From Wansuia hejianensis (GTDB lineage: Bacteria > Bacillota > Clostridia > Lachnospirales > Lachnospiraceae), in assembly GCF_014337215.1 (NCBI RefSeq), contig NZ_CP060635.1, positions 3,667,501 to 3,731,500 of the forward strand: a DNA stretch of 64,000 bases, in the 5' to 3' direction. This document shows, piece by piece, positions 49,134 through 58,131 of the stretch. The first letter of the stretch is position 1. Each line of letters begins with the position of its first letter. Below the pieces are notes generated by a model, which saw only the letters and a list, made by a program, of their open reading frames with translations, made no database searches and was not told where the DNA came from. A program made the translations under genes and the position numbers.

Positions 49134-50258
49134 TTGTTCGATAAGGCGACGAATATTGAACTGAAACGAATCAACAGAAATAATATCTACCGAACTGTCA
49201 TCGCTCAGAAAAAGACATCAAAACAGGAAATCGCTTATCAGCTGAACCTCAGCCTTCCTACAGTTACGCAGAATTTGAATGAGTTGATGGAGATCGGCCT
49301 GGTGGAGGAGAAGGGGACTTTCCAATCCACAGGCGGGAGAAAGGCGAAGATAATTTCCAGCAACCCCAGGGCAAGGGTGGCTCTGGGCCTGGACATCACC
49401 AGGAACCATGTGAATCTGGTGATGGTGGATCTGGAGGCCAGCGTGCTGAGGTCTGTACGCAAGCGCATTTCTTTCCAGGCGGATGAAAAATATTTCCAGA
49501 CTCTGAAGCGAATGATTCACGACATGGTCAAGAGTGTGAACGTACCCCCCAATCACATCCTGGGAGTGGGCGTTTCCCTGCCGGCCATCGTAGGCGACGA
49601 TGATAAAACCCTGAAATATGCCCCTCTTCTGAATACTTCTCTGGATCTGTATCAGGATCTGAGCCCGTATATTGATTATCCCTACAGATTTATCAATGAT
49701 GCAAACGCAGGCGGCTTTGCCGAGCTGTACAGCGGTACTACGGGTAAGAATACGCTGTATCTCCTGCTGAGCAACTCCGTGGGCGGGGCGATTATCATGG
49801 ACGGGAAGCTGTATTACGGGGAAGGACGCCGCGGGGGTGAGTTCGGCCATATGACCCTGGTGCCGGACGGGCGGCCCTGCTATTGCGGGAAGATCGGCTG
49901 TGTGGACGCGTACTGCTCTGCCCTGATTCTGTCGAATGCCGCGGGCGGAAGTTTGGAGACCTTTTTCGAGAAGCTGGAGGCCGGAGACGTCAAGTGTACG
50001 GAGATCTGGGAAGAATATCTCCATTATCTGGTCATAGTGATCAATAATCTGCAGGTGAGCTTCGATTGTGATGTGGTGCTGGGCGGATATGTGGGCTGGC
50101 ATCTGGAACCCTATCTGGATGAAATTCGGAAACGGGTGGTCGAGAGGTGCAATTTTGAGACGGATGGTTCTTATCTGCATGTGAGCCATCTGAATGCCGA
50201 AGCATCCGCGCTGGGAGCGGCTCTTTGTTATGTCAATGAATTTGTAAATCAGGTGTAA
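49134..50258 (+). CDS. ROK-family transcriptional repressor, second copy
   Basis: The helix-turn-helix TSKQEIAYQLNLSLPTVTQN is almost identical to that of the ROK regulator at 33497 (SLPTVAQN), and the rest is clearly paralogous: LDITRNHVNLV in place of a kinase loop, GGEFGHMTLVPDG and CYCGKIGCVDAYC zinc motif. The start is TTG 49134 with GGAGAGG upstream; length 374. Because the recognition helices agree, the two repressors may bind overlapping operators. It probably controls the second importer, SDR and aldolase. It ends at a bidirectional terminator shared with the AraC gene. Confidence 0.88.
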   Translation: MFDKATNIELKRINRNNIYRTVIAQKKTSKQEIAYQLNLSLPTVTQNLNELMEIGLVEEKGTFQSTGGRKAKIISSNPRARVALGLDITRNHVNLVMVDLEASVLRSVRKRISFQADEKYFQTLKRMIHDMVKSVNVPPNHILGVGVSLPAIVGDDDKTLKYAPLLNTSLDLYQDLSPYIDYPYRFINDANAGGFAELYSGTTGKNTLYLLLSNSVGGAIIMDGKLYYGEGRRGGEFGHMTLVPDGRPCYCGKIGCVDAYCSALILSNAAGGSLETFFEKLEAGDVKCTEIWEEYLHYLVIVINNLQVSFDCDVVLGGYVGWHLEPYLDEIRKRVVERCNFETDGSYLHVSHLNAEASALGAALCYVNEFVNQV

Positions 50259-50271
50259 AAATAGATTTAAA

Positions 50272-50315
50272 AAATAACGGGAAGAATGCTTAGAACAGCG
50301 TTCTTCCCGTTATTT
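50272..50315. terminator. Bidirectional terminator between ROK and AraC genes
   Basis: AAATAACGGGAAGAATGC pairs with GCGTTCTTCCCGTTATTT (one mismatch), loop TTAGAACA. The right arm contains the stop codon of the convergent AraC gene. Confidence 0.85.
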
Positions 50316-51191
50316 GTTTACTCTGTGTTCAGAAATGTACTGGTAGGGGGTCTTCATCGTGTATTTCTTAAAAACGGTAGAAAAATAACTACTACTGTTA
50401 AAAGATAGGTTCATGGCCACGTCCGTGACGGAATGGCCCTCCATCAGCAATTTCTTTGAATGAGAGATTTTTTTCTCGTTGATATAATTCCGGGGGGATA
50501 TTCCCACAACATGCCGGAATTTCTGTTTAAACTGAGAGGTGGACAGGTTGCTGAGCCTGGCCAGATCGTCCAGTGACAATTCTTCAGTGATGTGTTCCCT
50601 GATATAGGTGACCGCTTTTTCGATATCAGGCGATCTGTGGTATCGGGATTCCTGGGAAGAAGCGATCAGCAGCTCCAGAAAAATAAGCAAATATGCCGCC
50701 GCTTGGCGGTGATGGCCGGATATCTGGCAGAGCTGAAAGGCTTTTTCGATGGCTCTGCGGATCTCCTTATTGTCGGTGGCGACGACATGGCGGCTGATCG
50801 ACGACAGGTCATGGATCAGCTCCAGGGCGGTATCCTCGTTTAAATAAAGAAAATTCCGGGGATTGCTGATATCCACCTGGATCCAGTACTGATGGTTCAA
50901 GGAAATCGGTATGTCATTGGTGCTGTGAATCTCGTCAGGAAAGGAGACAAATACGCTCCCGCCCGGCACGCTGTATTCCTTGTGATCGGTATAGAAGGAC
51001 ATACTTCCCTTCACGACCAGAGTGAATTCAAATGCGTTCTCGTGGTAATGAGGAATCAGCGGGAGGATAGCGTTCTGGATCTTATGGGTGGCGAGGAGCC
51101 TGATTCCCGGAATGCTGATTTCGTGGTTGGTCAGTACGATTCTTTCCTTTGATACAAAATATTCATCTTTCCAGTTAATCGCAGTTGGCAT
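50310..51191 (-). CDS. AraC-family transcriptional regulator
   Basis: The N-terminal cupin-like sugar-sensing domain has PHYHENAFEFTLVVKGSMSF, and the C-terminal double helix-turn-helix reads LSLDDLARLSNLSTSQFKQK and then VTDVAMNLSFNSSSYFSTVF. Length is 293 residues from ATG 51191, which has GGAG seven bases upstream on the minus strand; a longer start at 51308 would remove the intergenic promoter. It is divergent from the third sugar importer and is probably its activator, using the palindrome at 51238. The inducer is likely the imported sugar. Confidence 0.88.
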   Translation of the reverse strand: MPTAINWKDEYFVSKERIVLTNHEISIPGIRLLATHKIQNAILPLIPHYHENAFEFTLVVKGSMSFYTDHKEYSVPGGSVFVSFPDEIHSTNDIPISLNHQYWIQVDISNPRNFLYLNEDTALELIHDLSSISRHVVATDNKEIRRAIEKAFQLCQISGHHRQAAAYLLIFLELLIASSQESRYHRSPDIEKAVTYIREHITEELSLDDLARLSNLSTSQFKQKFRHVVGISPRNYINEKKISHSKKLLMEGHSVTDVAMNLSFNSSSYFSTVFKKYTMKTPYQYISEHRVNK

Positions 51192-51237
51192 GACGGAACT
51201 CCATCCGGTTAAAGAACCGGTTTCCTGAAAACCTTTA

Positions 51238-51258
51238 AATTTGTACGGGGTACAAATT
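51238..51258. promoter_or_regulatory. Palindromic operator for the AraC regulator
   Basis: AATTTGTAC and GTACAAATT flank GGG. It ends four bases before the -35 box of the importer promoter, the usual place for an activator. CATTTACAA is also repeated at 51281 and 51311. Confidence 0.6.
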
Positions 51259-51261
51259 AGA

Positions 51262-51290
51262 TTGTAATATAATTCAATATCATTTACAAT
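51262..51290 (+). promoter_or_regulatory. Promoter of third sugar importer
   Basis: TTGTAA (51262-51267) and TACAAT (51285-51290), 17-base spacing; imperfect -35 suits an activated promoter. Confidence 0.6.
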
Positions 51291-51388
51291 ACAAATATAA
51301 AAATTCATAACATTTACAAAAAAAAGCGGAAAAAATTATGCAAGATGCATAAATGCTATGAATTAAAAAACAAAGTGGAGGAAAGAAG

Positions 51389-52495
51389 ATGAAAAGAAAG
51401 GTATTAGCAACTGTATTGTCAATGATGATGTTGTCATTAGCTGTAGCAGGGTGTGGTACGCCAAAGGAAGAGTCAACAGCAGCGTCAGGCTCCGGCAGCA
51501 AGGCGGCCTCTGAGAGCGGGGCGTCATCCGCATCGTCGGGCGGGGAAGCAGCAGCGTCCTCTTCCGAGAAAAAAGGTAAGGAAGCCAAGGATATCAAAGT
51601 GGCTGGCGTAGTATTCCAGGAGGATCAGTTTATGATGCTGATGCAGAAAGGATATCAGGCGGCTGCTGATGATTACGGGGTAGAGTGCATGCTGGCCAAC
51701 ACAAATAACGACCAGGCAAAGGAAGCAGAGCTGATTTCTACATATACATCTCAGAAGCTGGACGGTATCGCGATTTCACCGCTGAATGAACAGACGTCTA
51801 TTCAAACGCTTAAAGTTGCGAATGAGAGCGGGCTGGAGATTGCGGTGGGAAATACGAAGCTAAAGGATGCGCCTTTCGTTTGCGGCGGCTTTACTTCTGA
51901 TAACTACAACATCGGAGAACTGACAGGCAAGGAAGCGCGTAAATTCATAGAGGAAAATCTGGACGGGAAAGCCAGGATTGCGATTGTTGAGTACCAGTCA
52001 CTGCTTCCGGAGCAATCCACAGACAGGAAGAACGGTTTTCTGGATCAGCTGGAAGGGCTGGACATTGAAATAGTGGCGGATCAGGATGCCTGGATGCAGG
52101 ATACCGCGGTACAGACGGCCAGCGATATCTTGACAGCCAATGAAGCCAGCGGAGGAGTTGACATTATCTGGGCAGCCAATGACGGCGGGACCATCGGATC
52201 AACCATGGCCGTTAAGAATGCCGGAAAAGCGGGAAAGACCTTTGTATTTGGGACAGATGCCGCGGAGCAGCAGGTGGAGCTTCTGAGATCCGAGGACAAT
52301 ATCCTGCAGTGCGTAACCGGACAGAATCCGTATGAAATCGGATATAAGACTATGGAAATCCTGATTCAGACGATCCAGGGGGAGGAAGGTTCCTTTGGCC
52401 AGGAAGTAGTTGTTCCCGGCATCGTTCTGAGCAGGACAGATCCGGATGGAATTGACCAGTTTGAAAAAGACCTGACTGAGAGAATGGGAAAATAA
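51389..52495 (+). CDS. Sugar-binding lipoprotein, third importer
   Basis: Signal peptide ending in lipobox VAGC, a Ser/Ala/Gly/Glu-rich linker and an RbsB-like domain starting KVAGVVFQEDQFMMLMQKGY. SQKLDGIAISPLNEQTS and GADIIWAANDGGT-like sequence (here VDIIWAANDGGTIG) are landmarks. At 368 residues it is typical. GGAGG precedes ATG 51389. Unlike the other two cassettes, the binding-protein gene is first and is separated from the ATPase gene by two intercistronic hairpins, which may raise its relative level. Confidence 0.9.
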   Translation: MKRKVLATVLSMMMLSLAVAGCGTPKEESTAASGSGSKAASESGASSASSGGEAAASSSEKKGKEAKDIKVAGVVFQEDQFMMLMQKGYQAAADDYGVECMLANTNNDQAKEAELISTYTSQKLDGIAISPLNEQTSIQTLKVANESGLEIAVGNTKLKDAPFVCGGFTSDNYNIGELTGKEARKFIEENLDGKARIAIVEYQSLLPEQSTDRKNGFLDQLEGLDIEIVADQDAWMQDTAVQTASDILTANEASGGVDIIWAANDGGTIGSTMAVKNAGKAGKTFVFGTDAAEQQVELLRSEDNILQCVTGQNPYEIGYKTMEILIQTIQGEEGSFGQEVVVPGIVLSRTDPDGIDQFEKDLTERMGK

Positions 52496-52504
52496 GTAAA
52501 AGTA

Positions 52505-52577
52505 AGGCTGTTCTGCCGCGGAACAGCCTGAGTCAGATACCATCAGCAAGCCACGGGGCATCAGGCTCGTGGCTTGC
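52505..52577 (+). other. Two intercistronic hairpins after binding-protein gene
   Basis: AGGCTGTTC/GAACAGCCT (52505-52529) and GCAAGCCACG/CGTGGCTTGC (52546-52577) lack U tracts. Such stems often stabilise the upstream part of importer mRNAs. Confidence 0.6.
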
Positions 52578-52627
52578 GGGAATAAAAGTTCGGAAGCTAT
52601 TGGCTTTCAGCAAGGAATGGTGATAAA

Positions 52628-54103
52628 GTGAGCATTTTAAAGACGGAAAAAATTACAAAAATCTATCCGGGGACAAAAGCTCTTGACCAGATAACCGTTG
52701 CGTTTGACAGCGGAAAAGTCCATGCTTTTATTGGAAAAAACGGGTCCGGGAAATCCACGCTGGTTAAGATTTTTGCAGGCGCGATTCAGCCGACGGAGGG
52801 AAGCTTCTACCTTGACGATGAAAAAATAGTGCTTCATTCTCCACAGGATGCCATAGAGAGAGGGATTGCCACCGTATATCAGGAGCTGAGCCTCGTGCCC
52901 GGGCTGACTGTAGCAGAGAACATACTGATGGGCAGGCTGCCCATGAGGGGGAAGCTCATAGACTGGAAAAGGACCTACCAGATGGCGGACCAATTGCTCC
53001 GGGAGTACCGGGTGGACATATCCGCCAAAGAGGTAGTGGCGTCCTTAAGCCTCTGGCAGTGCCAGATGGTGGAGATCGTGAAGGCGATGAGTACGAACCC
53101 TAAGGTAATCATGCTGGATGAGCCAACCTCTTCGTTGGCCAAGAATGAGATAGAGCTGTTGTTTGGCATGATTCGTGAGCTTAAGAAAAAGGATGTAATC
53201 ATCATTTATATCTCGCACAAGCTTCAGGAGCTGTGGCAGATAGCAGATACCTGCACCGTACTCCGGGACGGGAGATTTATCGGGAAGACAGTGATGCAGG
53301 AAACCTCGCGCCAGGAGCTTGTCAAGATGATGTTTGGCGAGGTTGAGGTGAAGACAAGGCCGGAGGATCTGAAGGCAGGCGGCAAGGTCATGCTGAAAGT
53401 GGAAGGCCTGACACGTAAAGGGTGTTTTGAGGATGTGTCTTTTGAGGTAAGGGAGAAGGAGATTTTGGGAATTGCCGGGATGCTGGGGGCAGGCCGTACA
53501 GAGCTGCTGCGTGCGATCTTCGGCGTGGACCGCTTTGACAGCGGAAGAATATTTTTTGACGGACAGGAAATACGGAATCCGAACCCGGTGCGCATGAAGG
53601 AAAAAGGGTTTGCCCTGACGCCGGAAGACCGCAAAAATGAAGGACTCATACAGATGATGTCCGTATATAATAACCTGTGCGTCGCCAGCATCCCCTATCT
53701 GGCGAAACATAAATTTATACAGAGAAAGAAAGAGAAGGCGTTTGTCGGCAGGCAGATTGAAGAGCTGCAGATCAAGGTGCCGGACGCGGACCTGCCGGTG
53801 TCCTCCCTGTCAGGAGGCAACCAGCAGAAGGTAGTAGTCGGAAACTGGCTGAATACCGATCCGAAAATCATGTTCTTCGATGAACCTTCCAGAGGAATAG
53901 ATGTCAATGCAAAGCAGCAGATCTTCCAGGTGATCTGGGAGCAGTCCAGAAAGGGGATTTCCAGCATCATGGTATCCTCAGAGCTTGAAGAGCTTCTGGA
54001 GGTTTGCCACAGGATTTTAATCATGCATGAAGGAAGAATTGTGAAAGAAATATTTCCCGAAGATGTGACAGTGGATGAATTATATACCCTGTGCATGGGA
54101 TAA
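52628..54103 (+). CDS. CUT2 sugar ABC transporter ATP-binding protein, third importer
   Basis: A 491-residue double ATPase with first Walker A GKNGSGKSTLVKIFAG and Walker B VIMLDEPTSSLA, second-domain loop GMLGAGRTELLRAIFG, signature LSGGNQQKVV and DEPSRGIDVNAKQQ. It has SLWQCQM where other copies have an LSxxQQQ motif. Start is GTG 52628 with only a moderate GGTGAT upstream, in line with lower translation than the binding protein. The permease gene follows after 15 bases. Confidence 0.92.
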   Translation: MSILKTEKITKIYPGTKALDQITVAFDSGKVHAFIGKNGSGKSTLVKIFAGAIQPTEGSFYLDDEKIVLHSPQDAIERGIATVYQELSLVPGLTVAENILMGRLPMRGKLIDWKRTYQMADQLLREYRVDISAKEVVASLSLWQCQMVEIVKAMSTNPKVIMLDEPTSSLAKNEIELLFGMIRELKKKDVIIIYISHKLQELWQIADTCTVLRDGRFIGKTVMQETSRQELVKMMFGEVEVKTRPEDLKAGGKVMLKVEGLTRKGCFEDVSFEVREKEILGIAGMLGAGRTELLRAIFGVDRFDSGRIFFDGQEIRNPNPVRMKEKGFALTPEDRKNEGLIQMMSVYNNLCVASIPYLAKHKFIQRKKEKAFVGRQIEELQIKVPDADLPVSSLSGGNQQKVVVGNWLNTDPKIMFFDEPSRGIDVNAKQQIFQVIWEQSRKGISSIMVSSELEELLEVCHRILIMHEGRIVKEIFPEDVTVDELYTLCMG

Positions 54104-54118
54104 GGAGGAACATAGGAA

Positions 54119-55099
54119 ATGAATAAAGCAAAACTGAGTAAAATATTTCACACGCATATGATGGAAATCATCTTGCTGGTGATCTGCATTGTAATCGCAT
54201 TTATGGCTCCCGGTTTTTTTACCGTTCCCAATATTCTGGGGATCTTAAGGAGCGCGGCGTTTAAAGGTGTTATTGCATTTGGTATGACGATGGTTATCAT
54301 CTGCGGAGAAATTGACCTTTCAATTTCCTCTACAGTAGCCATCTCCGGAATTATTGCGGCCTTGGTGGCGGATTCGCTTTCGGCGGCGGGCATCATGTCT
54401 CTTTCAGCCGGTATTGTTGTGGGCATGGCGGTGGCCCTTGTGGTATCCGGCGGGCTGGGCTTTTTCGTGGGATTTATCAGGACAAAGTTCAACATCCCCA
54501 CCTTTATCATCACGCTGGCCATGATGAATGTGGTATATGGAGCGGCGGCGCTGCTGTCCAAAGGGTTTCCGCTGACCAATCTGCCGTCCTGGTACAATGT
54601 ATTCGGTGCAGGGAATGTTCTCGGCATACCGGTGCCGGCGATCATACTGATTATTGTGTTTGTGATCGTACATATTATCATGTCTTATACCACTTTCGGC
54701 CGCTCCGTATACGCGGCAGGCGGAAATCCGGAGGCGGCGCGCCTCTCGGGAGTGAATGTTACAAAGGTAAAGATCCTGGTCATGGTGGCCGTGCAGGTGC
54801 TGGCAGCGCTTGGAGGAATTATGTGTTCCTCACAGGTAATGTCTGCGGCCCACAATTTCGGTAAAGGGTGGGAAATGGATGTAATCGCTTCCGTCATCAT
54901 CGGCGGCGCAAGCCTGAACGGCGGAATCGGCAATGTAAAAGGAACTTTTATCGGTATTATATTCCTGGGCGTGCTGCTGAACGGCATGACTCTGATGAAT
55001 GTAAATGAATATGCCCAGTATATCGTCCGCGGCGGATTGATCCTTGGCGCCGTCCTGATCAATACCATACAGGTGGCCGGCCGGACAGGCGAGAAATAG
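54119..55099 (+). CDS. CUT2 sugar ABC transporter permease, third importer
   Basis: A 326-residue RbsC-like protein with about ten membrane segments. CGEIDLSISSTVAISGIIA is the channel signature and VIASVIIGGASLNGGIGNVKG the conserved C-terminal segment. AAGGAGGAAC precedes ATG 54119. It completes the importer and is followed after 12 bases by the UroD-like gene, so transport and catabolic genes form one operon. Confidence 0.92.
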   Translation: MNKAKLSKIFHTHMMEIILLVICIVIAFMAPGFFTVPNILGILRSAAFKGVIAFGMTMVIICGEIDLSISSTVAISGIIAALVADSLSAAGIMSLSAGIVVGMAVALVVSGGLGFFVGFIRTKFNIPTFIITLAMMNVVYGAAALLSKGFPLTNLPSWYNVFGAGNVLGIPVPAIILIIVFVIVHIIMSYTTFGRSVYAAGGNPEAARLSGVNVTKVKILVMVAVQVLAALGGIMCSSQVMSAAHNFGKGWEMDVIASVIIGGASLNGGIGNVKGTFIGIIFLGVLLNGMTLMNVNEYAQYIVRGGLILGAVLINTIQVAGRTGEK

Positions 55100-55111
55100 G
55101 AGGAGAAAACA

Positions 55112-56353
55112 ATGACTTCAAGAGAGAGAATACAGGCAGTATTAAACCACGAAATGCCCGACCGGCTGCCCATCGACTTCGGGGCGCACCGTTCCAGCGG
55201 GATGGGGGCGGCAGGCTACAACCGTCTGAAAAAGTATCTGGGACATTCCACAGAGACCACTAAGCTGTATGATATCATGCAGCAGCTGGCTTATCCGGAG
55301 GCGTTCATGATTGACCGTTTTGGAGGAGATATTGTGCAGGTGATGCAGCTGAAGCCATCCTTCGGCGTGCGCTGCGACCGCTGGAAATGCGGCGAACTTC
55401 CCTGCGGAGACCTGTCTATGGTTCCCTATGAATTTCATCCGGTAGTAAATCAAGACGGCGATTATGAGCTCAGGAATGAAGCGGGTGTCTGCATCGCGAA
55501 GCGGCCTAAGGATGGTATATACTATGACAATATGAATTACTTCCTGAAGGATGTAGACACCCTCGAAGAATTAAAAGAAAAGATGGTTCTTCCGGTGATC
55601 ACCGAGGAAGAGCTGGATTTTCTTGAGGTGCAGGCGAAGGAACTGTATTACAATACAGACAAGGCCCTGCTGCTGCATGTGGGCTGCGCCGTATTTGAGG
55701 AAGGGCAGCAAGAGTTTGGATTTGAGAATTTCTATTATAATCTGGCGGCTGAAAAAGAGATGATCCACTATTGGGCGGATCACATGACAGACGCATATTG
55801 CGTGATGCTGGACAGGATTCTTGACCGGGTTGGAAAGTATATTGACGTGGCAATGTTCGGCGGAGATGATCTGGGGACCCAGCAGGCGGCTCAGATCTCC
55901 GAGGAAATGTACCGCGAAATGATTAAGCCCTATCATAAGAAAATCTATCAGTTTGTCCGGAAGAAAGATCCCACGGTCAAGGTGGGGCTTCATTGCTGCG
56001 GAGCAATCAAGAAGCTGCTTCCGGATCTGATTGATGCCGGCGTCCAGGTGTTGAATCCCATCCAGATCTCAGCGAAAGGGATGGACCCGAAAGAGCTGAA
56101 AGAGCGTTTTGGAAAGGATCTGGTCTTCTGGGGAGGCGGCGCGGATATGCAGGGATTTGTGAACCGCACGGAGGATCTGCAGGAAATTTACAGACATGTG
56201 CGTGAGCTGCTGGACATTTTTGCGCCGGAGGGAAATTACATTTTTGCGCCGGTACACAATATTTTGGATAATGTGTCTCCGGAAAAAGTGGTCACGATCT
56301 ACCAGGCGGCGCTGGATTACCGGAAGGAACAGGAAGAGAGGGAGTCGGTATGA
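55112..56353 (+). CDS. UroD/MtaA-superfamily protein
   Basis: A 413-residue protein beginning SRERIQAVLNHEMPDRLPID, the standard opening of uroporphyrinogen decarboxylase-like proteins. The HCCGAIKKLLPDLIDAG motif (H-C-C-G) resembles the zinc site of corrinoid:CoM methyltransferases MtaA/MtbA more than genuine UroD. No corrinoid protein is present in the cluster, so methyl transfer is only a possibility. It is the first catabolic gene after importer three and overlaps the lyxose isomerase start by four bases (ATGA). Function in sugar metabolism is unknown; related genes recur in gut carbohydrate clusters. Confidence 0.75.
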   Translation: MTSRERIQAVLNHEMPDRLPIDFGAHRSSGMGAAGYNRLKKYLGHSTETTKLYDIMQQLAYPEAFMIDRFGGDIVQVMQLKPSFGVRCDRWKCGELPCGDLSMVPYEFHPVVNQDGDYELRNEAGVCIAKRPKDGIYYDNMNYFLKDVDTLEELKEKMVLPVITEEELDFLEVQAKELYYNTDKALLLHVGCAVFEEGQQEFGFENFYYNLAAEKEMIHYWADHMTDAYCVMLDRILDRVGKYIDVAMFGGDDLGTQQAAQISEEMYREMIKPYHKKIYQFVRKKDPTVKVGLHCCGAIKKLLPDLIDAGVQVLNPIQISAKGMDPKELKERFGKDLVFWGGGADMQGFVNRTEDLQEIYRHVRELLDIFAPEGNYIFAPVHNILDNVSPEKVVTIYQAALDYRKEQEERESV

Positions 56354-57042
56354 AAAGATCGGAGATTAACGCTGCGCTGAAGGAAATGGAAGGTTGTATC
56401 CGGGAGCACCGTTTCGAGCTTCCGCCATTCTGCTCCTTTACTCCGGAAGAGTGGAAGACAAAAGGGCATGAATATGATGAAATCCGCGATAATATGCTGG
56501 GCTGGGACATCACAGACTATGGACTGGGAGATTTTAAAAAGGTCGGATTTTCACTGATTACGCTGCGCAACGGTAATCTGAAAATGGATAAATATACAAA
56601 AACGTATGCCGAAAAGCTTTTATATCTCAATGAAAAACAGATGGCTACGATGCATTTTCACTGGAATAAGATGGAGGATATCATTAACCGCGGCGGCGGC
56701 AATGTGCTGATCCGTGTATATAACTCCACAGCTGACGGGAGGTTCGACGATACAGACGTGACGGTACACCAGGACGGCCGGGAATATGCGGTTCCTGCCG
56801 GAACCCAGGTCCGCCTGCGGCCGGGAGAGAGTATTACCGTTTATCCGTATATGTATCATGATTTTACCGTGGAAGCGGGAACGGGAGCCGTTTTGCTGGG
56901 GGAAGTATCCATGTGTAATGACGATGAAAATGATAACCGGTTCTATGAACCGATGGGCCGTTTTCCGGAAATAGAAGAGGATGAGCCGCCCTACCGGCTG
57001 CTATGCAATGAATACCCGGCCGCTGCCGGGGCAGTCCGGTGA
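56350..57042 (+). CDS. D-lyxose ketol-isomerase
   Basis: Cupin-fold isomerase of 230 residues. It opens MKRSEINAALKEMEG, and the metal site is formed by MHFHWNKMEDIINRGGG (H-x-H...E) with a further His in YPYMYHDFT. Both length and motifs match D-lyxose isomerases, which convert D-lyxose to D-xylulose and sometimes D-mannose to D-fructose. Stop and start overlap with the UroD-like gene upstream. With the FGGY kinase at 58132 it would give xylulose phosphate. Specificity for lyxose itself has not been shown here. Confidence 0.85.
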   Translation: MKRSEINAALKEMEGCIREHRFELPPFCSFTPEEWKTKGHEYDEIRDNMLGWDITDYGLGDFKKVGFSLITLRNGNLKMDKYTKTYAEKLLYLNEKQMATMHFHWNKMEDIINRGGGNVLIRVYNSTADGRFDDTDVTVHQDGREYAVPAGTQVRLRPGESITVYPYMYHDFTVEAGTGAVLLGEVSMCNDDENDNRFYEPMGRFPEIEEDEPPYRLLCNEYPAAAGAVR

Positions 57043-57069
57043 GTGAAAGGGCAGAATGGAGGATAGAAA

Positions 57070-58122
57070 ATGAATTCATATGAAAGAGTAGAACGGGTAT
57101 TGAACGGGGACATTCCGGACCGTGTACCGACCTTCGAGCTGATGATCGACCCGAAGGTGATCCGGGGGATCGTCGGAAGCGGCAACTATATGGATCTGTG
57201 CGATGAGCTGGATATTGATATCGCCATGTCCCAGACTCCTTCCAAGATGTACAGGGAAGAATTGGTGGATGAGCAGAAGAAAATTATCAGGAATGAGTGG
57301 GGAATCCTGCGTCAATATAACGATGAAATCGTGCCTCATCCACTGCACGGCCCCATAGAGACGCTGGAGGATGCCATGGCGTATCAGGCGCCGGACCCTT
57401 TGGAGGATTTCCGCTTTGATTATCTCCGGGAGCTTGTCAGAAGATTTAAAGGAAAACGTTTCATCGGCTTTCATCTCCACGACGGGTTTAATTACAGCTA
57501 TTATCTGACCAGTATGCAGGATATGATGATGGATCTGATAGAAGAGCCTGAGCTGGTTCACCGTCTGGTGGATATCTCGATTGAGCATAATATGAAGCTG
57601 GCTGAAAAAGCTCTGGACATTGGGGCGGATTTCATCCTGTCCGGAGATGATTACGGTTCAAAGACCAGCCTTCTGGTATCAAAGGAACATTTTGACGAGT
57701 TTTTCCTACCTGGCCTGAATAAAATCTGTCAGATGGTTCAGGACAGAGGAGCTTATATGCTGAAGCATTGCTGCGGTAATATTAATCCGCTGATCGGGGA
57801 CCTGGCAGGCTTCGGCATCCGCGGGCTGCATCCGCTGGATGAAAAGTCCGGCATCAACCAGATCGAGGTAAAGAGTAAATACCCGTCGCTGACCATCATG
57901 GGCGGCGTTGACTGTGACGCCCCTCTGACAGATTATACGGAGGAGCAGATGGAAGAATATGTGAAGGGGGTCCTTCAGACACATGCTCCGGGCGGCAGGT
58001 ACATCTGCGCTACCAGCAACAGCGTCCATTCCTCTGCGAAACCGGAGAATTTTGCGGCGATGCAGCGGGCTGTACATAAATATGGCAGATATTTGCCAAA
58101 CGGCGAGCTGGACTGGGCATAG
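57070..58122 (+). CDS. UroD/MtaA-superfamily protein, second copy
   Basis: A 350-residue member starting NSYERVERVLNGDIPDRVPT. It has the H-C-C-G motif in AYMLKHCCGNINPLIGDLAG and an LHPLDEKSGI segment as in the family. It is shorter and more divergent than the copy at 55112, so the two may form a heteromer or act on different substrates. GGAGG precedes ATG 57070. It lies between lyxose isomerase and the FGGY kinase in the same operon. Confidence 0.75.
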   Translation: MNSYERVERVLNGDIPDRVPTFELMIDPKVIRGIVGSGNYMDLCDELDIDIAMSQTPSKMYREELVDEQKKIIRNEWGILRQYNDEIVPHPLHGPIETLEDAMAYQAPDPLEDFRFDYLRELVRRFKGKRFIGFHLHDGFNYSYYLTSMQDMMMDLIEEPELVHRLVDISIEHNMKLAEKALDIGADFILSGDDYGSKTSLLVSKEHFDEFFLPGLNKICQMVQDRGAYMLKHCCGNINPLIGDLAGFGIRGLHPLDEKSGINQIEVKSKYPSLTIMGGVDCDAPLTDYTEEQMEEYVKGVLQTHAPGGRYICATSNSVHSSAKPENFAAMQRAVHKYGRYLPNGELDWA

Positions 58123-58131
58123 GAGGGGCGC

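Noticed and set aside
55112..58122. True uroporphyrinogen decarboxylases (hemE)
   Set aside because: No haem genes nearby and an H-C-C-G motif typical of the methyltransferase-like branch; the name would mislead.
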